33,315 nucleotides of DNA, taken from the NCBI GenBank assembly GCA_900546495.1, contig URDN01000028.1, forward strand, positions 1 through 33,315. Direction: 5' to 3'. The DNA comes from an uncultured Lachnospiraceae bacterium. Lineage in GTDB: Bacteria; Bacillota; Clostridia; Lachnospirales; Lachnospiraceae. The notes beneath the pieces were generated by a model, which was not told where the DNA came from, made no database searches, and worked only from the letters and a program-made list of their open reading frames with translations. Each line of letters begins with the position of its first letter. Position 1 is the first letter of the stretch. The translations under genes and the position numbers were made by a program. Positions 1 through 9,214 of the stretch are shown here, one piece after another.

Positions 1-78
1 TCTCAATGAATCTTTCAAGGTTATTTCACTGTTCAGTTATCAAAGTTCTTTGTTTTGCTGTTGTTCAGCAACTTTTAT

Positions 79-107
79 ATCTTATCAGATATCCAAGTGT
101 TTGTCAA
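79..107 (-). promoter_or_regulatory. Promoter P2 of a tandem pair, reading out of the left edge
   Basis: On the minus strand a perfect -35 TTGACA (102-107) is followed by a 17-bp spacer and the -10 TAAGAT (79-84). It lies just downstream of P1, which shares the upstream sequence AAAAAAGTTGTTGACA. The transcript leaves the window at position 1. Tandem consensus promoters and the leader that follows resemble Lachnospiraceae rRNA operon leaders. That identity is inferred, because the 16S gene is outside the window. Confidence 0.72.
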
Positions 108-172
108 CAACTTTTTTAACTTTTTTTCAAAGTTATTTGTTTTTGTTGTATCGCTCACGCGACAGCTTGTAT

Positions 173-201
173 ATATTATCACAAGCATTTGCGCTTGTCA
201 A
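173..201 (-). promoter_or_regulatory. Promoter P1 of a tandem pair, reading out of the left edge
   Basis: The minus strand has TTGACA (196-201), a 17-bp spacer and TAATAT (173-178). The A-tract plus GTTGTTGACA is identical to that of P2, so the two promoters probably arose by duplication. An A-rich stretch upstream could act as an UP element. Probably the upstream promoter of an rRNA operon beyond the left edge. Confidence 0.72.
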
Positions 202-263
202 CAACTTTTTTCTTTCATTTTCAATTTTATTTTTTAACCCTGTTTTTAGAGCAAAAAAATAAC

Positions 264-350
264 GGAGAAAGAGGGATTTGAACCCTCGCGCCGCGCGAAC
301 GACCTACACCCTTAGCAGGGGCGCCTCTTCAGCCTCTTGAGTATTTCTCC
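264..350 (-). tRNA. tRNA-Ser (anticodon GCU)
   Basis: The minus strand folds as an 87-nt class II tRNA: acceptor GGAGAAA, anticodon loop CTGCTAA with anticodon GCT, a long variable arm typical of serine tRNAs, and the T-loop GGTTCAAATCC. It reads AGC/AGU serine codons. CCA is not encoded. It has its own promoter upstream (391-419). A T-run (minus strand GTTATTTTTTTGC) follows the 3' end, and the tandem rRNA-like promoters begin about 60 bp further on. Confidence 0.95.
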
Positions 351-390
351 ATATTTTTTTATAAAATTGATGCGCCGTAACGCTTTATCT

Positions 391-419
391 ACTATACAAA
401 ACCTTTGTGTTTTTGTCAA
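391..419 (-). promoter_or_regulatory. Promoter of tRNA-Ser
   Basis: Minus strand TTGACA (414-419), 17-bp spacer, TATAGT (391-396), about 40 bp upstream of the tRNA 5' end. Near-consensus, as expected for a stable RNA gene. It lies in the gap after the recD2-like gene, so the tRNA need not depend on read-through. Confidence 0.75.
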
Positions 420-495
420 TAGCTTTTTTTGACTTTTTTGAGATTCTAGTAACAAAACCAAAAATTAAAAATTAAAACAGGTCTATTGATCACGC

Positions 496-3435
496 TCATA
501 ATTCTACCTGCTTTTCAGATAGTCGTTCTTTCAAAAAGGTGTTACGCTTCGTGACGGTTACATTTCTGACCGCATAGGACAATGCTTTTCTGGTTCCTAC
601 AATAACCAAAACCTGCTTTGCACGAGTGATTCCCGTATAGATCAGATTGCGCTGTAGCATTACATAGTGGTTCATCAGAACAGGCATGACCACGATTGGA
701 TATTCAGAACCCTGCGCTTTATGTATGGTTGTGGCATAGGCATGCACCAATTCATCCAACTCCGATACTTCATATTCTATAATATTCTGGTCAAAGTTTA
801 CTTTCAACGTCCGCTCCTGCAAATCTACGGATTCTACTGTTCCGATATCTCCGTTGAAAATCTCTTTTTCATAGTTGTTGCGAATCTGCATGACTTTATC
901 CCCGGCACGAAACAGATATCCTCCACGACGCAGTCCATCTCCTTGCGGATTCAACGCTTCCTGCAGCGCCAGATTCAGATTTGCCGCTCCCACGATACCT
1001 TTCTGCATCGGTGTCAGCACCTGAATATGATTCCACGGTGTTTTATAATAGTGGGGAAGATTATTTTTTACCAGTCGGACAATCTCCTGCACCGCTTCTT
1101 CCGGATCTTCTTTTTCTATATAGAAGAAATCCGTGTTTTTTCCATTGGAAATATCTGGAAATTTTCCTTCATTAATGGCATGTGCGTTCATGATGATCCT
1201 GCTGCTTTGAGCCTGTCGGAAAATCCGGGTCAGCCGAACCACCGGAAACACACCGGAATCAATAATGTCACGCAATACGTTTCCCGCGCCAACGGATGGA
1301 AGCTGATCGATATCTCCCACCAGAATCAACCGCATGCCTTCTGGAATGGCTTTGAGTAATGCGTTCATCAAAACCATATCTATCATGGAACACTCATCAA
1401 TGATCAGCACATCTCCCTCCAGTGGATTGTCCTCGTTTTTCTGATAACCTTCCGGCGGTTTGCACTCCAGCAGACGGTGAATCGTCTTTGCCTCCAATCC
1501 GGTTGCTTCTGTCATACGCTTTGCCGCACGGCCCGTAGGCGCTGCTAACAATATTTTCAATCCAAAAGCACGGTATGCGGTAATAATCCCCTGCGTTGTC
1601 GTTGTTTTACCGGTTCCAGGTCCGCCGGTCAGCACCATGACCTTGGAAACAGCTGCCTTTCGGATGGCATCTGCCTGAATCTCATCATATTCCATATGTA
1701 CTTTTTCCTGAATTTTACTGACATCAATAGAAAGGCTTTCATTTCCTGTTTTCTGCCTTGCATCCATCAGCGCATGCCAGAGCCGGTCTGCTGCCGGTGC
1801 CTGCGCCAGACGTTTTAATTTTCCTGCCACCCCCACTTCCGCATAATAAAATGCCGGCAGATAAATAGCTTTCATTTCTGCCTGATCTTTTTTGTAATCT
1901 ACCGTCTCACAGATCAGGGCTTTTTCCGCAATCATCTGATCCAGAGTCATCGCAATACTGGATTCTTCCGCTTCCAGCAATTTTGCTGCCTTTGCGATCA
2001 GCTGCTCCTTATAGGCAAATACATGTCCTTCATCCGCCAGATTACTGAGTGTATACATAATACCGCTACGCAACCGGACATAAGCTTCCTTCGAAAATCC
2101 AAGTTTCTGTGCAATCCCATCCGCTGTTTTAAATCCAATGCCCCAGATATCATCTGCCATCTGAAACGGATTTTCTTTCATTTTATCCAGACTTTCATTT
2201 CCGTACTGACGGTAAATTTTTGCTGCAAAGGACGTGCTGACACCATGATCCTGCAAAAAGAGCATAACGTTTTTGATCTCTTTCTGCCGCTCCCAGCTGT
2301 CACGTATCATTTTGATTCGCTTTTTACCAATGCCATCTACTTCCTGCAGACGGGAAATATCTGTCTCGATAACTTCCAGCGTCTCCGTACCAAACTGTGC
2401 AACAATCTTTTTCGCATATTTCGGTCCAACACCTTTGATCAAACCGGAACCAAGATATTTTTCAATACCAAATACCGTGGCCGGAAGGGTTTCTTCCCAG
2501 CTCTCTGCCACAAACTGTCTGCCATAACGACTGTCCACTTTCCAGTTGCCGTAAATCAATAATACCGAACCAACATTTACATCCAGCAGACTTCCGATAA
2601 CTGTCACCAGCTCTTTATAACTTTTCACAGCACATTTAAGGACCGTATAACCATTTTCCGGATTCTGATAAGTAATGCGTTCTACTACTCCACGGATTTT
2701 TACCGTAAAATGCCGGGGATGCTGCTGCACTTCTATACCTTCCGACTGCACATTTTCCTTCTGCGCCTGATTACGATTACTATGTGCCCGATTATCTGAC
2801 GAATATACTGCCATTTGCTCTGCGTTTGCACCTGTACCTGCATTTGCTGCTTCAGCCTTTTTTCTGGCTTCCTCCAAATGTCTCTGATGTTCCTCACGCA
2901 TCTCTGCCACCATGCACTCATACACTTTCTGGTTCATGTAACAGTCATTCAGGGCACGATGCGCACCCTCAGAAGAAATACCATAGTGCTCTGCCAGATC
3001 CACCAGACGATGATGCTCCATCTTCGGCAAATGTTTTCGTGCCACCTGCAGCGTATCCACGTAATTATTCTGCGGGATTTCACCAAAATACTGTTCCGCA
3101 TCCCGCCAGATGAACTTCATATCGAACCGCGCAATATTGTGTCCTACTAAAACAAGTCCTTCCGCAAAATCCAGGAACTCTGCCAGAACCTGAGAAAACA
3201 CCGATGCTTCCGCCACCATCGCATTTGTGATTCCATTCACTTTTGTCGCTCCGAATGGAATCTTCCGACCCGGATTCACCAGCGTATTAAATTCATCCAC
3301 AACTTCGCCACCTTTAACCTTCAGCGCTGAAATTTCAATCACTTCATCGTAGTTCGGTGAGATTCCAGTTGTCTCAAGATCAAAGATCACGTAATTTGGT
3401 GTGTATTTGTTGATCAGAGTTCCTTTCTTGGTCAT
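496..3435 (-). CDS. recD2: Exonuclease-RecD2 fusion: ATP-dependent DNA helicase with N-terminal DnaQ-like 3'-5' exonuclease domain
   Basis: A 979-residue protein with two parts. Residues ~13-180 are a DEDD-type exonuclease, as in DNA polymerase epsilon/PolC proofreading domains: DLETTG (~19-24), VGHNIARFD (~96-104) and HRALNDC (~159-165). A low-complexity linker (~180-235) follows. The rest is a RecD2-type superfamily 1B helicase: an OB-like N-domain, helix-hairpin-helix repeats (e.g. GVGPKYAKKI, VDGIGKKRI), Walker A GGPGTGKTTTT (~605), Walker B IDECSMID, GDIDQLPSVG, TTIHKAQGSEYP and YTGITRAKQ. All helicase motifs are present. RecD2 acts in RecBC-independent repair and replication-fork stability. 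Stand-alone RecD2 is ~740-800 residues, and the excess here is the nuclease and linker. The start ATG has only a weak GAGAT ribosome site. Monocistronic. Confidence 0.9.
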   Translation of the reverse strand: MTKKGTLINKYTPNYVIFDLETTGISPNYDEVIEISALKVKGGEVVDEFNTLVNPGRKIPFGATKVNGITNAMVAEASVFSQVLAEFLDFAEGLVLVGHNIARFDMKFIWRDAEQYFGEIPQNNYVDTLQVARKHLPKMEHHRLVDLAEHYGISSEGAHRALNDCYMNQKVYECMVAEMREEHQRHLEEARKKAEAANAGTGANAEQMAVYSSDNRAHSNRNQAQKENVQSEGIEVQQHPRHFTVKIRGVVERITYQNPENGYTVLKCAVKSYKELVTVIGSLLDVNVGSVLLIYGNWKVDSRYGRQFVAESWEETLPATVFGIEKYLGSGLIKGVGPKYAKKIVAQFGTETLEVIETDISRLQEVDGIGKKRIKMIRDSWERQKEIKNVMLFLQDHGVSTSFAAKIYRQYGNESLDKMKENPFQMADDIWGIGFKTADGIAQKLGFSKEAYVRLRSGIMYTLSNLADEGHVFAYKEQLIAKAAKLLEAEESSIAMTLDQMIAEKALICETVDYKKDQAEMKAIYLPAFYYAEVGVAGKLKRLAQAPAADRLWHALMDARQKTGNESLSIDVSKIQEKVHMEYDEIQADAIRKAAVSKVMVLTGGPGTGKTTTTQGIITAYRAFGLKILLAAPTGRAAKRMTEATGLEAKTIHRLLECKPPEGYQKNEDNPLEGDVLIIDECSMIDMVLMNALLKAIPEGMRLILVGDIDQLPSVGAGNVLRDIIDSGVFPVVRLTRIFRQAQSSRIIMNAHAINEGKFPDISNGKNTDFFYIEKEDPEEAVQEIVRLVKNNLPHYYKTPWNHIQVLTPMQKGIVGAANLNLALQEALNPQGDGLRRGGYLFRAGDKVMQIRNNYEKEIFNGDIGTVESVDLQERTLKVNFDQNIIEYEVSELDELVHAYATTIHKAQGSEYPIVVMPVLMNHYVMLQRNLIYTGITRAKQVLVIVGTRKALSYAVRNVTVTKRNTFLKERLSEKQVEL

Positions 3436-3544
3436 AAATGTTAATATCTCAACTTTCTTAAATTTATATCCCTTATCTGCTGCATATTATTTTTATCTTA
3501 TCACACTCATATTTAAAGCACAATCTTTCCAAAAACTAAATACA

Positions 3545-3588
3545 GAAATCGGGTCATCTTATCCCGGCGGACAAGATGACCCGATTTC
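3545..3588 (-). terminator. Rho-independent-like terminator after the efflux operon
   Basis: A perfect 16-bp stem (GAAATCGGGTCATCTT pairing with 3573-3588) encloses a 12-nt loop. It lies between the permease stop codon and the recD2 start. The T-run on the minus strand is imperfect, so efficiency is uncertain. It separates the efflux operon from recD2. Confidence 0.7.
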
Positions 3589-3629
3589 GTACGTCTTATT
3601 AATTTCTATTTTACACTAACGATAAAAAT

Positions 3630-4955
3630 TTATTCATATCTCAGTGCATCAATAACTTCCATTTTTGCTGCTTTCTTCGCCGGATAAGATCCGAAGAACA
3701 CACCGATCAACATAGAGAAGCATACCGAAAGCACAATCGCTAATACAGACGGATGTACATTCATGATAATATAACCTGCATAATCGCTGTAGTAACTGTT
3801 GATGACAAGCATTGCCACTTTTCCGAGAATGAATCCGAACAGGATTCCGATCAAAATTCCAATGATTCCACCAACGAGGCAAAGTACCACAGACTCAATC
3901 AGAAACTGCTGCTTGATGGCCTTATTTTTTGCACCCAATGCTTTTCGGATACCGATTTCTTTGGTTCGCTCGGTGATGGACACCAGCATAATATTCATAA
4001 CGCCGACACCACCAACGATCAGAGAAATAGCCGCGATAAAGGAAATGGCCACGGTTACTACATTAATAACCGTATTAATAACGCCCATATCCGAAGACAT
4101 ATTGTATGTTGTGACCTGCCATTTTTCATTTTTTGCATATTTGTCTGCAAAAAAGCTCTGTATATCTGTTTCTGCCTGATTTTGATCCGCACCTGTTTTT
4201 AAAAGAACACTTATATATGTATATCCATTGGTCGCTTCATTATTGTTTAATTTATTTGCAGTTGTGGCAGGAATATACATGGTAGTACTGCGATCTTTTT
4301 CCGGAACCGTCGTATCCTGTTTACCGAAAATAGCAGCATTATATTCATACACACCTACTACTGTAAATTCATAAGAATAACCATCACTTCCACTGTAAAT
4401 GATCTGCTGTCCGATAGGATCTTCACTGCCGAAATAATAGGATGCCATCGTATCGGATACAACACATACACGCTTCTCCTTTTTCATATCCTGCCTTGTC
4501 AGATTACGTCCACGAAGAATATTAATTTTCATGTACTCCAGTTCTTCTTTTGTCGTTCCTGTTGCGTCTACATTCGCATATTTATCACTGTTTTTGTAAA
4601 TCTGACCGCTGCCAAGATAAGCTGAAATACCAAAACCTGCGATTTCGTCCGGGTATGTTTCCTGTAATTCATCCAGCATATCCTGCGTAATATAATCATC
4701 TGCTGTCATCTCCGGATATTCCCAGTTTGACCAGTCCGCATCATCCTCCGGATAAATAGCATCCACACTGGCGCTGATACTGTTTCCACCAAGGGAGTTT
4801 AATGTAGCATTCAACGTTGATTTGATGGATGTTCCGATGGTCGTGATCGTGATAACCGCGGAAATACCGATGATAATTCCAAGCATGGTCAGCAGGGAAC
4901 GCATTTTATTGGAAAGAAGGTTCTGAAAGGCTTCTTTGATATTCTCTATCAGCAT
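3630..4955 (-). CDS. MacB/FtsX-type ABC transporter permease
   Basis: A 441-residue membrane subunit of a MacAB-like exporter. It has the family's four-helix layout: TM1 at ~18-40 (after NLLSNKMRSLLTMLGIIIG), a long extracytoplasmic MacB_PCD domain (~45-290), then three C-terminal helices (~297-320, 345-380, 400-425) with the conserved GVMNIMLVSITERTKEIGIRKALGA stretch between TM2 and TM3. The start ATG overlaps the ATPase stop codon (ATGCTGA), so translation is coupled. With the adaptor and ATPase it should form a mechanotransmission pump exporting a peptide, antibiotic or lipid-like substrate. The substrate cannot be read from the sequence. Last gene of the operon. Confidence 0.9.
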   Translation of the reverse strand: MLIENIKEAFQNLLSNKMRSLLTMLGIIIGISAVITITTIGTSIKSTLNATLNSLGGNSISASVDAIYPEDDADWSNWEYPEMTADDYITQDMLDELQETYPDEIAGFGISAYLGSGQIYKNSDKYANVDATGTTKEELEYMKINILRGRNLTRQDMKKEKRVCVVSDTMASYYFGSEDPIGQQIIYSGSDGYSYEFTVVGVYEYNAAIFGKQDTTVPEKDRSTTMYIPATTANKLNNNEATNGYTYISVLLKTGADQNQAETDIQSFFADKYAKNEKWQVTTYNMSSDMGVINTVINVVTVAISFIAAISLIVGGVGVMNIMLVSITERTKEIGIRKALGAKNKAIKQQFLIESVVLCLVGGIIGILIGILFGFILGKVAMLVINSYYSDYAGYIIMNVHPSVLAIVLSVCFSMLIGVFFGSYPAKKAAKMEVIDALRYE

Positions 4956-5731
4956 ATCATTCCCTCCTCTCCGATTTCTGGCTTATTGCATCCATCATTC
5001 ATCTTGTGATGACCTGACAAATCACAGCCTTTCTCTGTTTTTTTGCTGTCGGATACGATCATACCATCATTTAATGTGACAATTCGCTCGGTCTCTGCAG
5101 CCAATTCTTTTGAATGAGTGATCAGAACTACTGTTTTTCCCTGTTCTTCATGGAGCTTGTGAAAAATATCCATGATCATATGACCGGTCTGGGAATCCAG
5201 TGCACCGGTCGGCTCATCTGCAAGGATAATGGAAGGATCATTAATCATCGCCCGGGCAATAGCAATTCGCTGTTTCTGTCCACCGGACAGCTCATTCGGA
5301 CGGTGTGTGGCACGATCTGCCATTCCCACCAGTTCCAGCATCTGCATACCGATTTCCTTTGCATTTTTCGGACGATGCTCACTGTACATCAAAGGCAGGG
5401 TTACATTTTTTAAGGCATTAGCTCTGGGAATCAGATTAAAATTCTGAAATACAAACCCTATTTTTTTATTCCGCATGACACTTCGCACGGTATCATCCAT
5501 GCTATTGACATCCTCTCCTTCCAGAAAATAATTACCGGAAGTCTGACGGTCCAGAATCCCCATAATATTCATCAGCGTACTTTTTCCGGAACCGGATTCT
5601 CCTACGATGGAAACAAACTCGCCACGTTTTACGTCCAGATTGATACCATGAAGAATTTCCAGTTCATTTGGCTGACCGATATAATATGTTTTTACGATCT
5701 GTTCCATGCGGATCATAATTTCATTTGACAT
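4949..5731 (-). CDS. ABC transporter ATP-binding protein (MacB/LolD-type)
   Basis: A 260-residue nucleotide-binding subunit: Walker A GESGSGKST (44-52), Q-loop FVFQNFNLIP (~94-103), signature LSGGQKQR (148-155), Walker B IILADEPTGALD (168-179) and the switch histidine in VVLITHS. All catalytic elements are present. A tail of ~30 residues (rich in K, D, C and H) extends past the usual ~225-235 residue end, and its role is unknown. A GGAGG site precedes the ATG. It lies 18 bp after the adaptor gene and overlaps the permease gene by 7 bp, so the three form one operon. Confidence 0.92.
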   Translation of the reverse strand: MSNEIMIRMEQIVKTYYIGQPNELEILHGINLDVKRGEFVSIVGESGSGKSTLMNIMGILDRQTSGNYFLEGEDVNSMDDTVRSVMRNKKIGFVFQNFNLIPRANALKNVTLPLMYSEHRPKNAKEIGMQMLELVGMADRATHRPNELSGGQKQRIAIARAMINDPSIILADEPTGALDSQTGHMIMDIFHKLHEEQGKTVVLITHSKELAAETERIVTLNDGMIVSDSKKTEKGCDLSGHHKMNDGCNKPEIGEEGMIC

Positions 5732-5749
5732 GTATAAAAACCTCCATGA

Positions 5750-7243
5750 TTAATCCGCAGTTACTTCAGAACTTACACTTGTAGAACCGTCACCTGTATT
5801 TTCATTTCCACTCTCATCACTGCCAATTTCTCCAGTAAAGGTATCTCCTTCGGAAATAGAGTAATCCATGATGACATAGTCGCCTGCTTTCAGATCTCCA
5901 CCGGTCACTTCGGTATAATAGTTAATCTCATCGCCTACTGTGACATTTTTCTTTACAGCTGTATAAGTTCCGTCACCATTATCTTCGGCACAAAGTACAT
6001 AATCTTTGTCATTTTCATCCTGCTGCACCAGATCATATGGAACAGCCAACACATTTTGACGGTCTGTCAGGACAACTTTTGCCTTGGCACTCATGCCACT
6101 GATCAGATCACAGTGATCCAGTTTGATCTGTACGGAAAAGCCACCTGTATTGGAAGCACCGGAAGTCTCCTGTCCGGTCTGCTCGGTAGTTGGCTGAGAT
6201 GCATTGTATACTTTTACTACTTTAATGATCTCACCATTGATTTCCTGATCATCCAGTGCATCGGAAGTAACGATGGCTTTCATACCCTCCTGCAATTTCA
6301 GAATATCCTTCTCTGTGACGTTGGCATTTACGATCATATCGGTATTATTTTCAACCGTAACCAAAGTACTGTTTGCTGTATTTACATCACCAACAGAAAT
6401 ATTGACTGCAGTAACGATACCTTCACTCTTGCTTGTGATGGTGCAGTCTTCCAGCTGTTTTTTCAGCTGATCCAACTGTGTCTGTGTATCACTGTCATCC
6501 GTCTGGTTGTATTTTGCAGAATCAATGCTGTTCTGAGCAGAATAAATAGCATCATCCGTAGATGATTTCACACTTGTATAGTTATTTTTGGCTTCTTTTC
6601 GGGCACTGTCTGCGGAAGTCAGATCACTTTTTGCACTGGAAAGCTGATCCTGAAGGTCGGAAAGTTTTGACTGAAGATCTGCTTTTGCGTCCTCATCGGA
6701 TGCTGCATTTATCTGATCGGATACGGTTTTGATCTGATTATTTAATGAATTTACCGTATTCTGTGCTGCGGTATATGCAGCCTCTGCACTGTTGATGCTG
6801 TCGTTTGCCTGCGCAAGCTGTGTTTTCTGGTCTTCTTTCGCACGCTCTAAAGTACGCTGATTCTGACTGTTTTCATTCTGCTTTAAGGCTGCTGCGTTAG
6901 ATAATGATTTCTCCAGTACATCAATCTGTTTCTGAATGGAATCTTTGTCCAAAGTTGCTATCACATCACCCACTTTTACTAAATCACCGACCTGTACATT
7001 GACCGATTTGATTTCTGTCGCTGCGGTAGATGAATAGTTGATCTTGGTTTCGCCGCTTACGGTTCCTGTCAGAGATATAAAATCGGACAGATCCCGTTTA
7101 TCTACTTTTTCCAGTTGTACAATGTTGGTTGCCTCTGCTACGCTGTTTAATTTTCGTTTGGCTACACCAACCAGCACAATGATTGCTACTACAATGATGG
7201 CCAGTACGATCACCAGTTTTTTGTGTTTGAATTTCTTTTTCAC
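5750..7243 (-). CDS. HlyD/MacA-family periplasmic-adaptor-like subunit of the efflux pump
   Basis: 497 residues, first gene of the adaptor-ATPase-permease operon. A GTG start sits 7 nt after a perfect AGGAGG. A signal-anchor helix (~9-27) is followed by the first lipoyl half (~70-105) and a long alanine/glutamine/serine-rich hairpin coiled coil (~110-250). The second lipoyl half (~262-290, with CTITSKSEGIVTAVNISVGD), a beta-barrel region and a membrane-proximal domain complete it. The C-terminal ~35 residues are acidic, Gly/Ser-rich and disordered. In Gram-positive bacteria such adaptors (YknX-like) sit outside the membrane and assemble with the MacB-type permease. Confidence 0.88.
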   Translation of the reverse strand: MKKKFKHKKLVIVLAIIVVAIIVLVGVAKRKLNSVAEATNIVQLEKVDKRDLSDFISLTGTVSGETKINYSSTAATEIKSVNVQVGDLVKVGDVIATLDKDSIQKQIDVLEKSLSNAAALKQNENSQNQRTLERAKEDQKTQLAQANDSINSAEAAYTAAQNTVNSLNNQIKTVSDQINAASDEDAKADLQSKLSDLQDQLSSAKSDLTSADSARKEAKNNYTSVKSSTDDAIYSAQNSIDSAKYNQTDDSDTQTQLDQLKKQLEDCTITSKSEGIVTAVNISVGDVNTANSTLVTVENNTDMIVNANVTEKDILKLQEGMKAIVTSDALDDQEINGEIIKVVKVYNASQPTTEQTGQETSGASNTGGFSVQIKLDHCDLISGMSAKAKVVLTDRQNVLAVPYDLVQQDENDKDYVLCAEDNGDGTYTAVKKNVTVGDEINYYTEVTGGDLKAGDYVIMDYSISEGDTFTGEIGSDESGNENTGDGSTSVSSEVTAD

Positions 7244-7505
7244 CGTCAGTCCTCCTGTGTTTTGCTTTTGGTGCCGAATCAGATTATGTAAATTTTTATT
7301 CTGATTTGAGATATAAATATATTAGAAAATAAAACTGTGAAAAAAATGTATGAAATTCTTAATTTTTTATGTATTATATGACTATTTTCCAACTTTTTTC
7401 ATGTTTTTCATTTTTATAAAACAAATCACACATACTTTGATATTTCCTATCACTATCAGTATTTATCAAAGCTATGTGTGATTCCCTTATTTCATCATCT
7501 TCTAA
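7244..7505. other. AT-rich intergenic region upstream of the efflux operon
   Basis: About 260 bp between the efflux adaptor start and repeat copy A. It probably holds the efflux promoter; weak candidates such as TAATAT near 7318 lack a convincing -35. No supported gene. Confidence 0.4.
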
Positions 7506-7685
7506 TTCAAGTCGAACGCACGTGAGACTTGGTGCATGATTCTGGTCAGCGAAAGCTGACATATTCTTTTCAGAATCACTGCACATCCTCGCGGAGCGTT
7601 TATCTCAGTCGGAGATTGTACTCCCACTGAGAAAGACTTGTTTTTACTCACCACTTGCAGAAGTGGGAGTCTTCTCGACTGAGAT
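7506..7685 (-). repeat. Structured dispersed repeat R1, copy A
   Basis: About 180 bp, >90% identical to copy B (9431-9613). Read on the minus strand it folds into two modules. In the first, ATCTCAGTCG pairs with CGACTGAGAT, enclosing GACTCCCACT/AGTGGGAGT and a CCACT-tctgca-AGTGG hairpin. In the second, GATTCTG/CAGAATC encloses GTCAGC-tttc-GCTGAC. It lies 14 bp past the fumarase beta-subunit stop codon. No transposase is present. The complex hairpins suggest a non-autonomous element (possibly related to IS200/IS605 ends) or a structured RNA. Confidence 0.8.
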
Positions 7686-7699
7686 AAAAATTATAACGA

Positions 7700-8254
7700 T
7701 TAATCTTCTACCGCAAATTTTTTGATTGCGGTTTCATACAAGTTGTTTCCCGCGGAGTCTACGACCACAATAACAGGAAAATCCTCTACTTCGATCTTGC
7801 GGATTGCCTCTGCCCCAAGATCTTCGTAGCAGATGATTTCTGATTTCTTGATACATTTGGAAAGCAATGCGCCTGCGCCGCCGATGGCAGCGAAGTAAAC
7901 TGCTTTGTTGCGGATGACTGCATCAATGACTTCTTTGGTACGTTTGCCTTTTCCGATCATGGCTTTTTCGCCAAGATCAAGCAGACGCGGAGCATATTTG
8001 TCCATACGGCTTGCGGTAGTTGGACCTGCGGAACCGATCGGGCGTCCTTCTCTTGCCGGGGATGGTCCCATGTAATAAATGGTACAGTTTTTGATGTCGA
8101 TAGGAAGTTCTTTTCCTTCATCCAGTACTTCCATCATACGTTTGTGTGCAGCATCTCTGGCTACATAAAGTGTACCTGTGATATAAACGTAATCGCCTGC
8201 TTTTAAATCAGCGGTAATTTCTTCTGTAATTGGTGTATGTATATGTTTATCCAT
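7700..8254 (-). CDS. Fumarate hydratase (class I, Fe-S) beta subunit
   Basis: 184 residues using the ATG at 8254, which sits 8 nt after AGGAGG; an in-frame ATG 13 codons upstream lacks such a site. Matches the C-terminal half of class I fumarases and L-tartrate dehydratases (Fumerase_C): the conserved YYMGPSPAREGRPIGSAGPTT segment, the KGKRTKEVIDA motif and AAIGGAGALLSKCI. It pairs with the alpha subunit to interconvert fumarate and malate in the reductive branch of the TCA cycle. L-tartrate dehydratase is the alternative substrate assignment. It lies 114 bp after the alpha gene on the same strand. Confidence 0.9.
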   Translation of the reverse strand: MDKHIHTPITEEITADLKAGDYVYITGTLYVARDAAHKRMMEVLDEGKELPIDIKNCTIYYMGPSPAREGRPIGSAGPTTASRMDKYAPRLLDLGEKAMIGKGKRTKEVIDAVIRNKAVYFAAIGGAGALLSKCIKKSEIICYEDLGAEAIRKIEVEDFPVIVVVDSAGNNLYETAIKKFAVED

Positions 8255-8368
8255 AATGATTTCCTCCTGGTATTCAATCAATTTTCTGTTCATTCATGTT
8301 CCTAGAATTTTCCCGGAAGTCATAAATATTATCTATATTCCTGTAAATTTCCCGCATTTAACTTAAAT

Positions 8369-9214
8369 CTACAGTTCTCTTACTGCATGTCTGTTGACAT
8401 GGCAACAGATATTGATTGCCACAGGAAGTCCTGCGATATGGGTCGGATAAGTATTGATGTTGACTGCCAGCGCTGTGGTTGTGCCGCCAAGTCCCCCCGG
8501 TCCAATACCAAGATGATTGATCTTTGTCAGCATTTCTTCTTCCATTTCTTTGACATATGGAATGTCGGAATGTTCATTTACCGGTCTGGTCAGCGCCTGT
8601 TTTGCAAGCAGGGCACATTTTTCAAAAGTTCCACCGATACCTACACCCACAACCATTGGCGGACAGGCATTTGGACCTGCATCTTTGACTGCCGTCAGAA
8701 TCGCATTTTTTACACCTTCGATACCGTCTGCCGGTTTCAGCATAAAAATGCGGCTCATATTTTCACTGCCGAACCCTTTCGGTGCAATAGTAATTTTTAC
8801 TTTATCGCCCGGAACAATTTTTGTATGAAGAATTGCCGGTGTGTTGTCTTTTGTATTTTCACGGATCAGCGGATCTTTTACAACAGATTTTCTCAGATAG
8901 CCGTCCACATAACCACGGCGGACACCTTCGTTGACAGCTTCCTCAAAATCACCGCCCACAAAATGTACGTCCTGCCCTATTTCCATAAAAATAACGGCCA
9001 TTCCGGTATCCTGACAAATCGGGATCATCTCTTTATCTGCAATTTCCAGATTTTCCTGAAGCTGATTCAGAATTTTTTTTCCAAGCTCTGATTTTTCTGT
9101 CTCAACGGCCTGTTTCATGCATGCATCCATATCCGGTGACAGATAATGATTCGCCTGTATACACATCTCGCTGATGTTATCGATTAATTCTTTTACGTTA
9201 ATTTCTCTGATCAT
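8369..9214 (-). CDS. Fumarate hydratase (class I, Fe-S) alpha subunit
   Basis: 281 residues, the Fe-S-binding N-terminal half (Fumerase family). Three conserved cysteine sites for the [4Fe-4S] cluster are visible: PICQDTGMA (~C67), NACPPMVVGVGIGGT (~C187) and NICCHVNRH (~C270/C271). The start ATG follows an AGGGAG site. The cluster is oxygen-labile, which fits a strict anaerobe. First gene of the two-subunit operon. A TTGACT at about 9266-9271 on the minus strand may be its -35 element, but no clear -10 at proper spacing was found. Confidence 0.92.
   Translation of the reverse strand: MIREINVKELIDNISEMCIQANHYLSPDMDACMKQAVETEKSELGKKILNQLQENLEIADKEMIPICQDTGMAVIFMEIGQDVHFVGGDFEEAVNEGVRRGYVDGYLRKSVVKDPLIRENTKDNTPAILHTKIVPGDKVKITIAPKGFGSENMSRIFMLKPADGIEGVKNAILTAVKDAGPNACPPMVVGVGIGGTFEKCALLAKQALTRPVNEHSDIPYVKEMEEEMLTKINHLGIGPGGLGGTTTALAVNINTYPTHIAGLPVAINICCHVNRHAVREL

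Noticed and set aside
4949..5731. LolD lipoprotein-release ATPase
   Set aside because: The sequence is close to LolD/MacB, but the operon with a HlyD-type adaptor and FtsX-type permease in a Gram-positive fits a MacAB-like exporter.
7374..7586. 70-codon minus-strand ORF downstream of the fumarase operon
   Set aside because: It starts inside repeat R1, has no ribosome site, and the composition resembles random translation.
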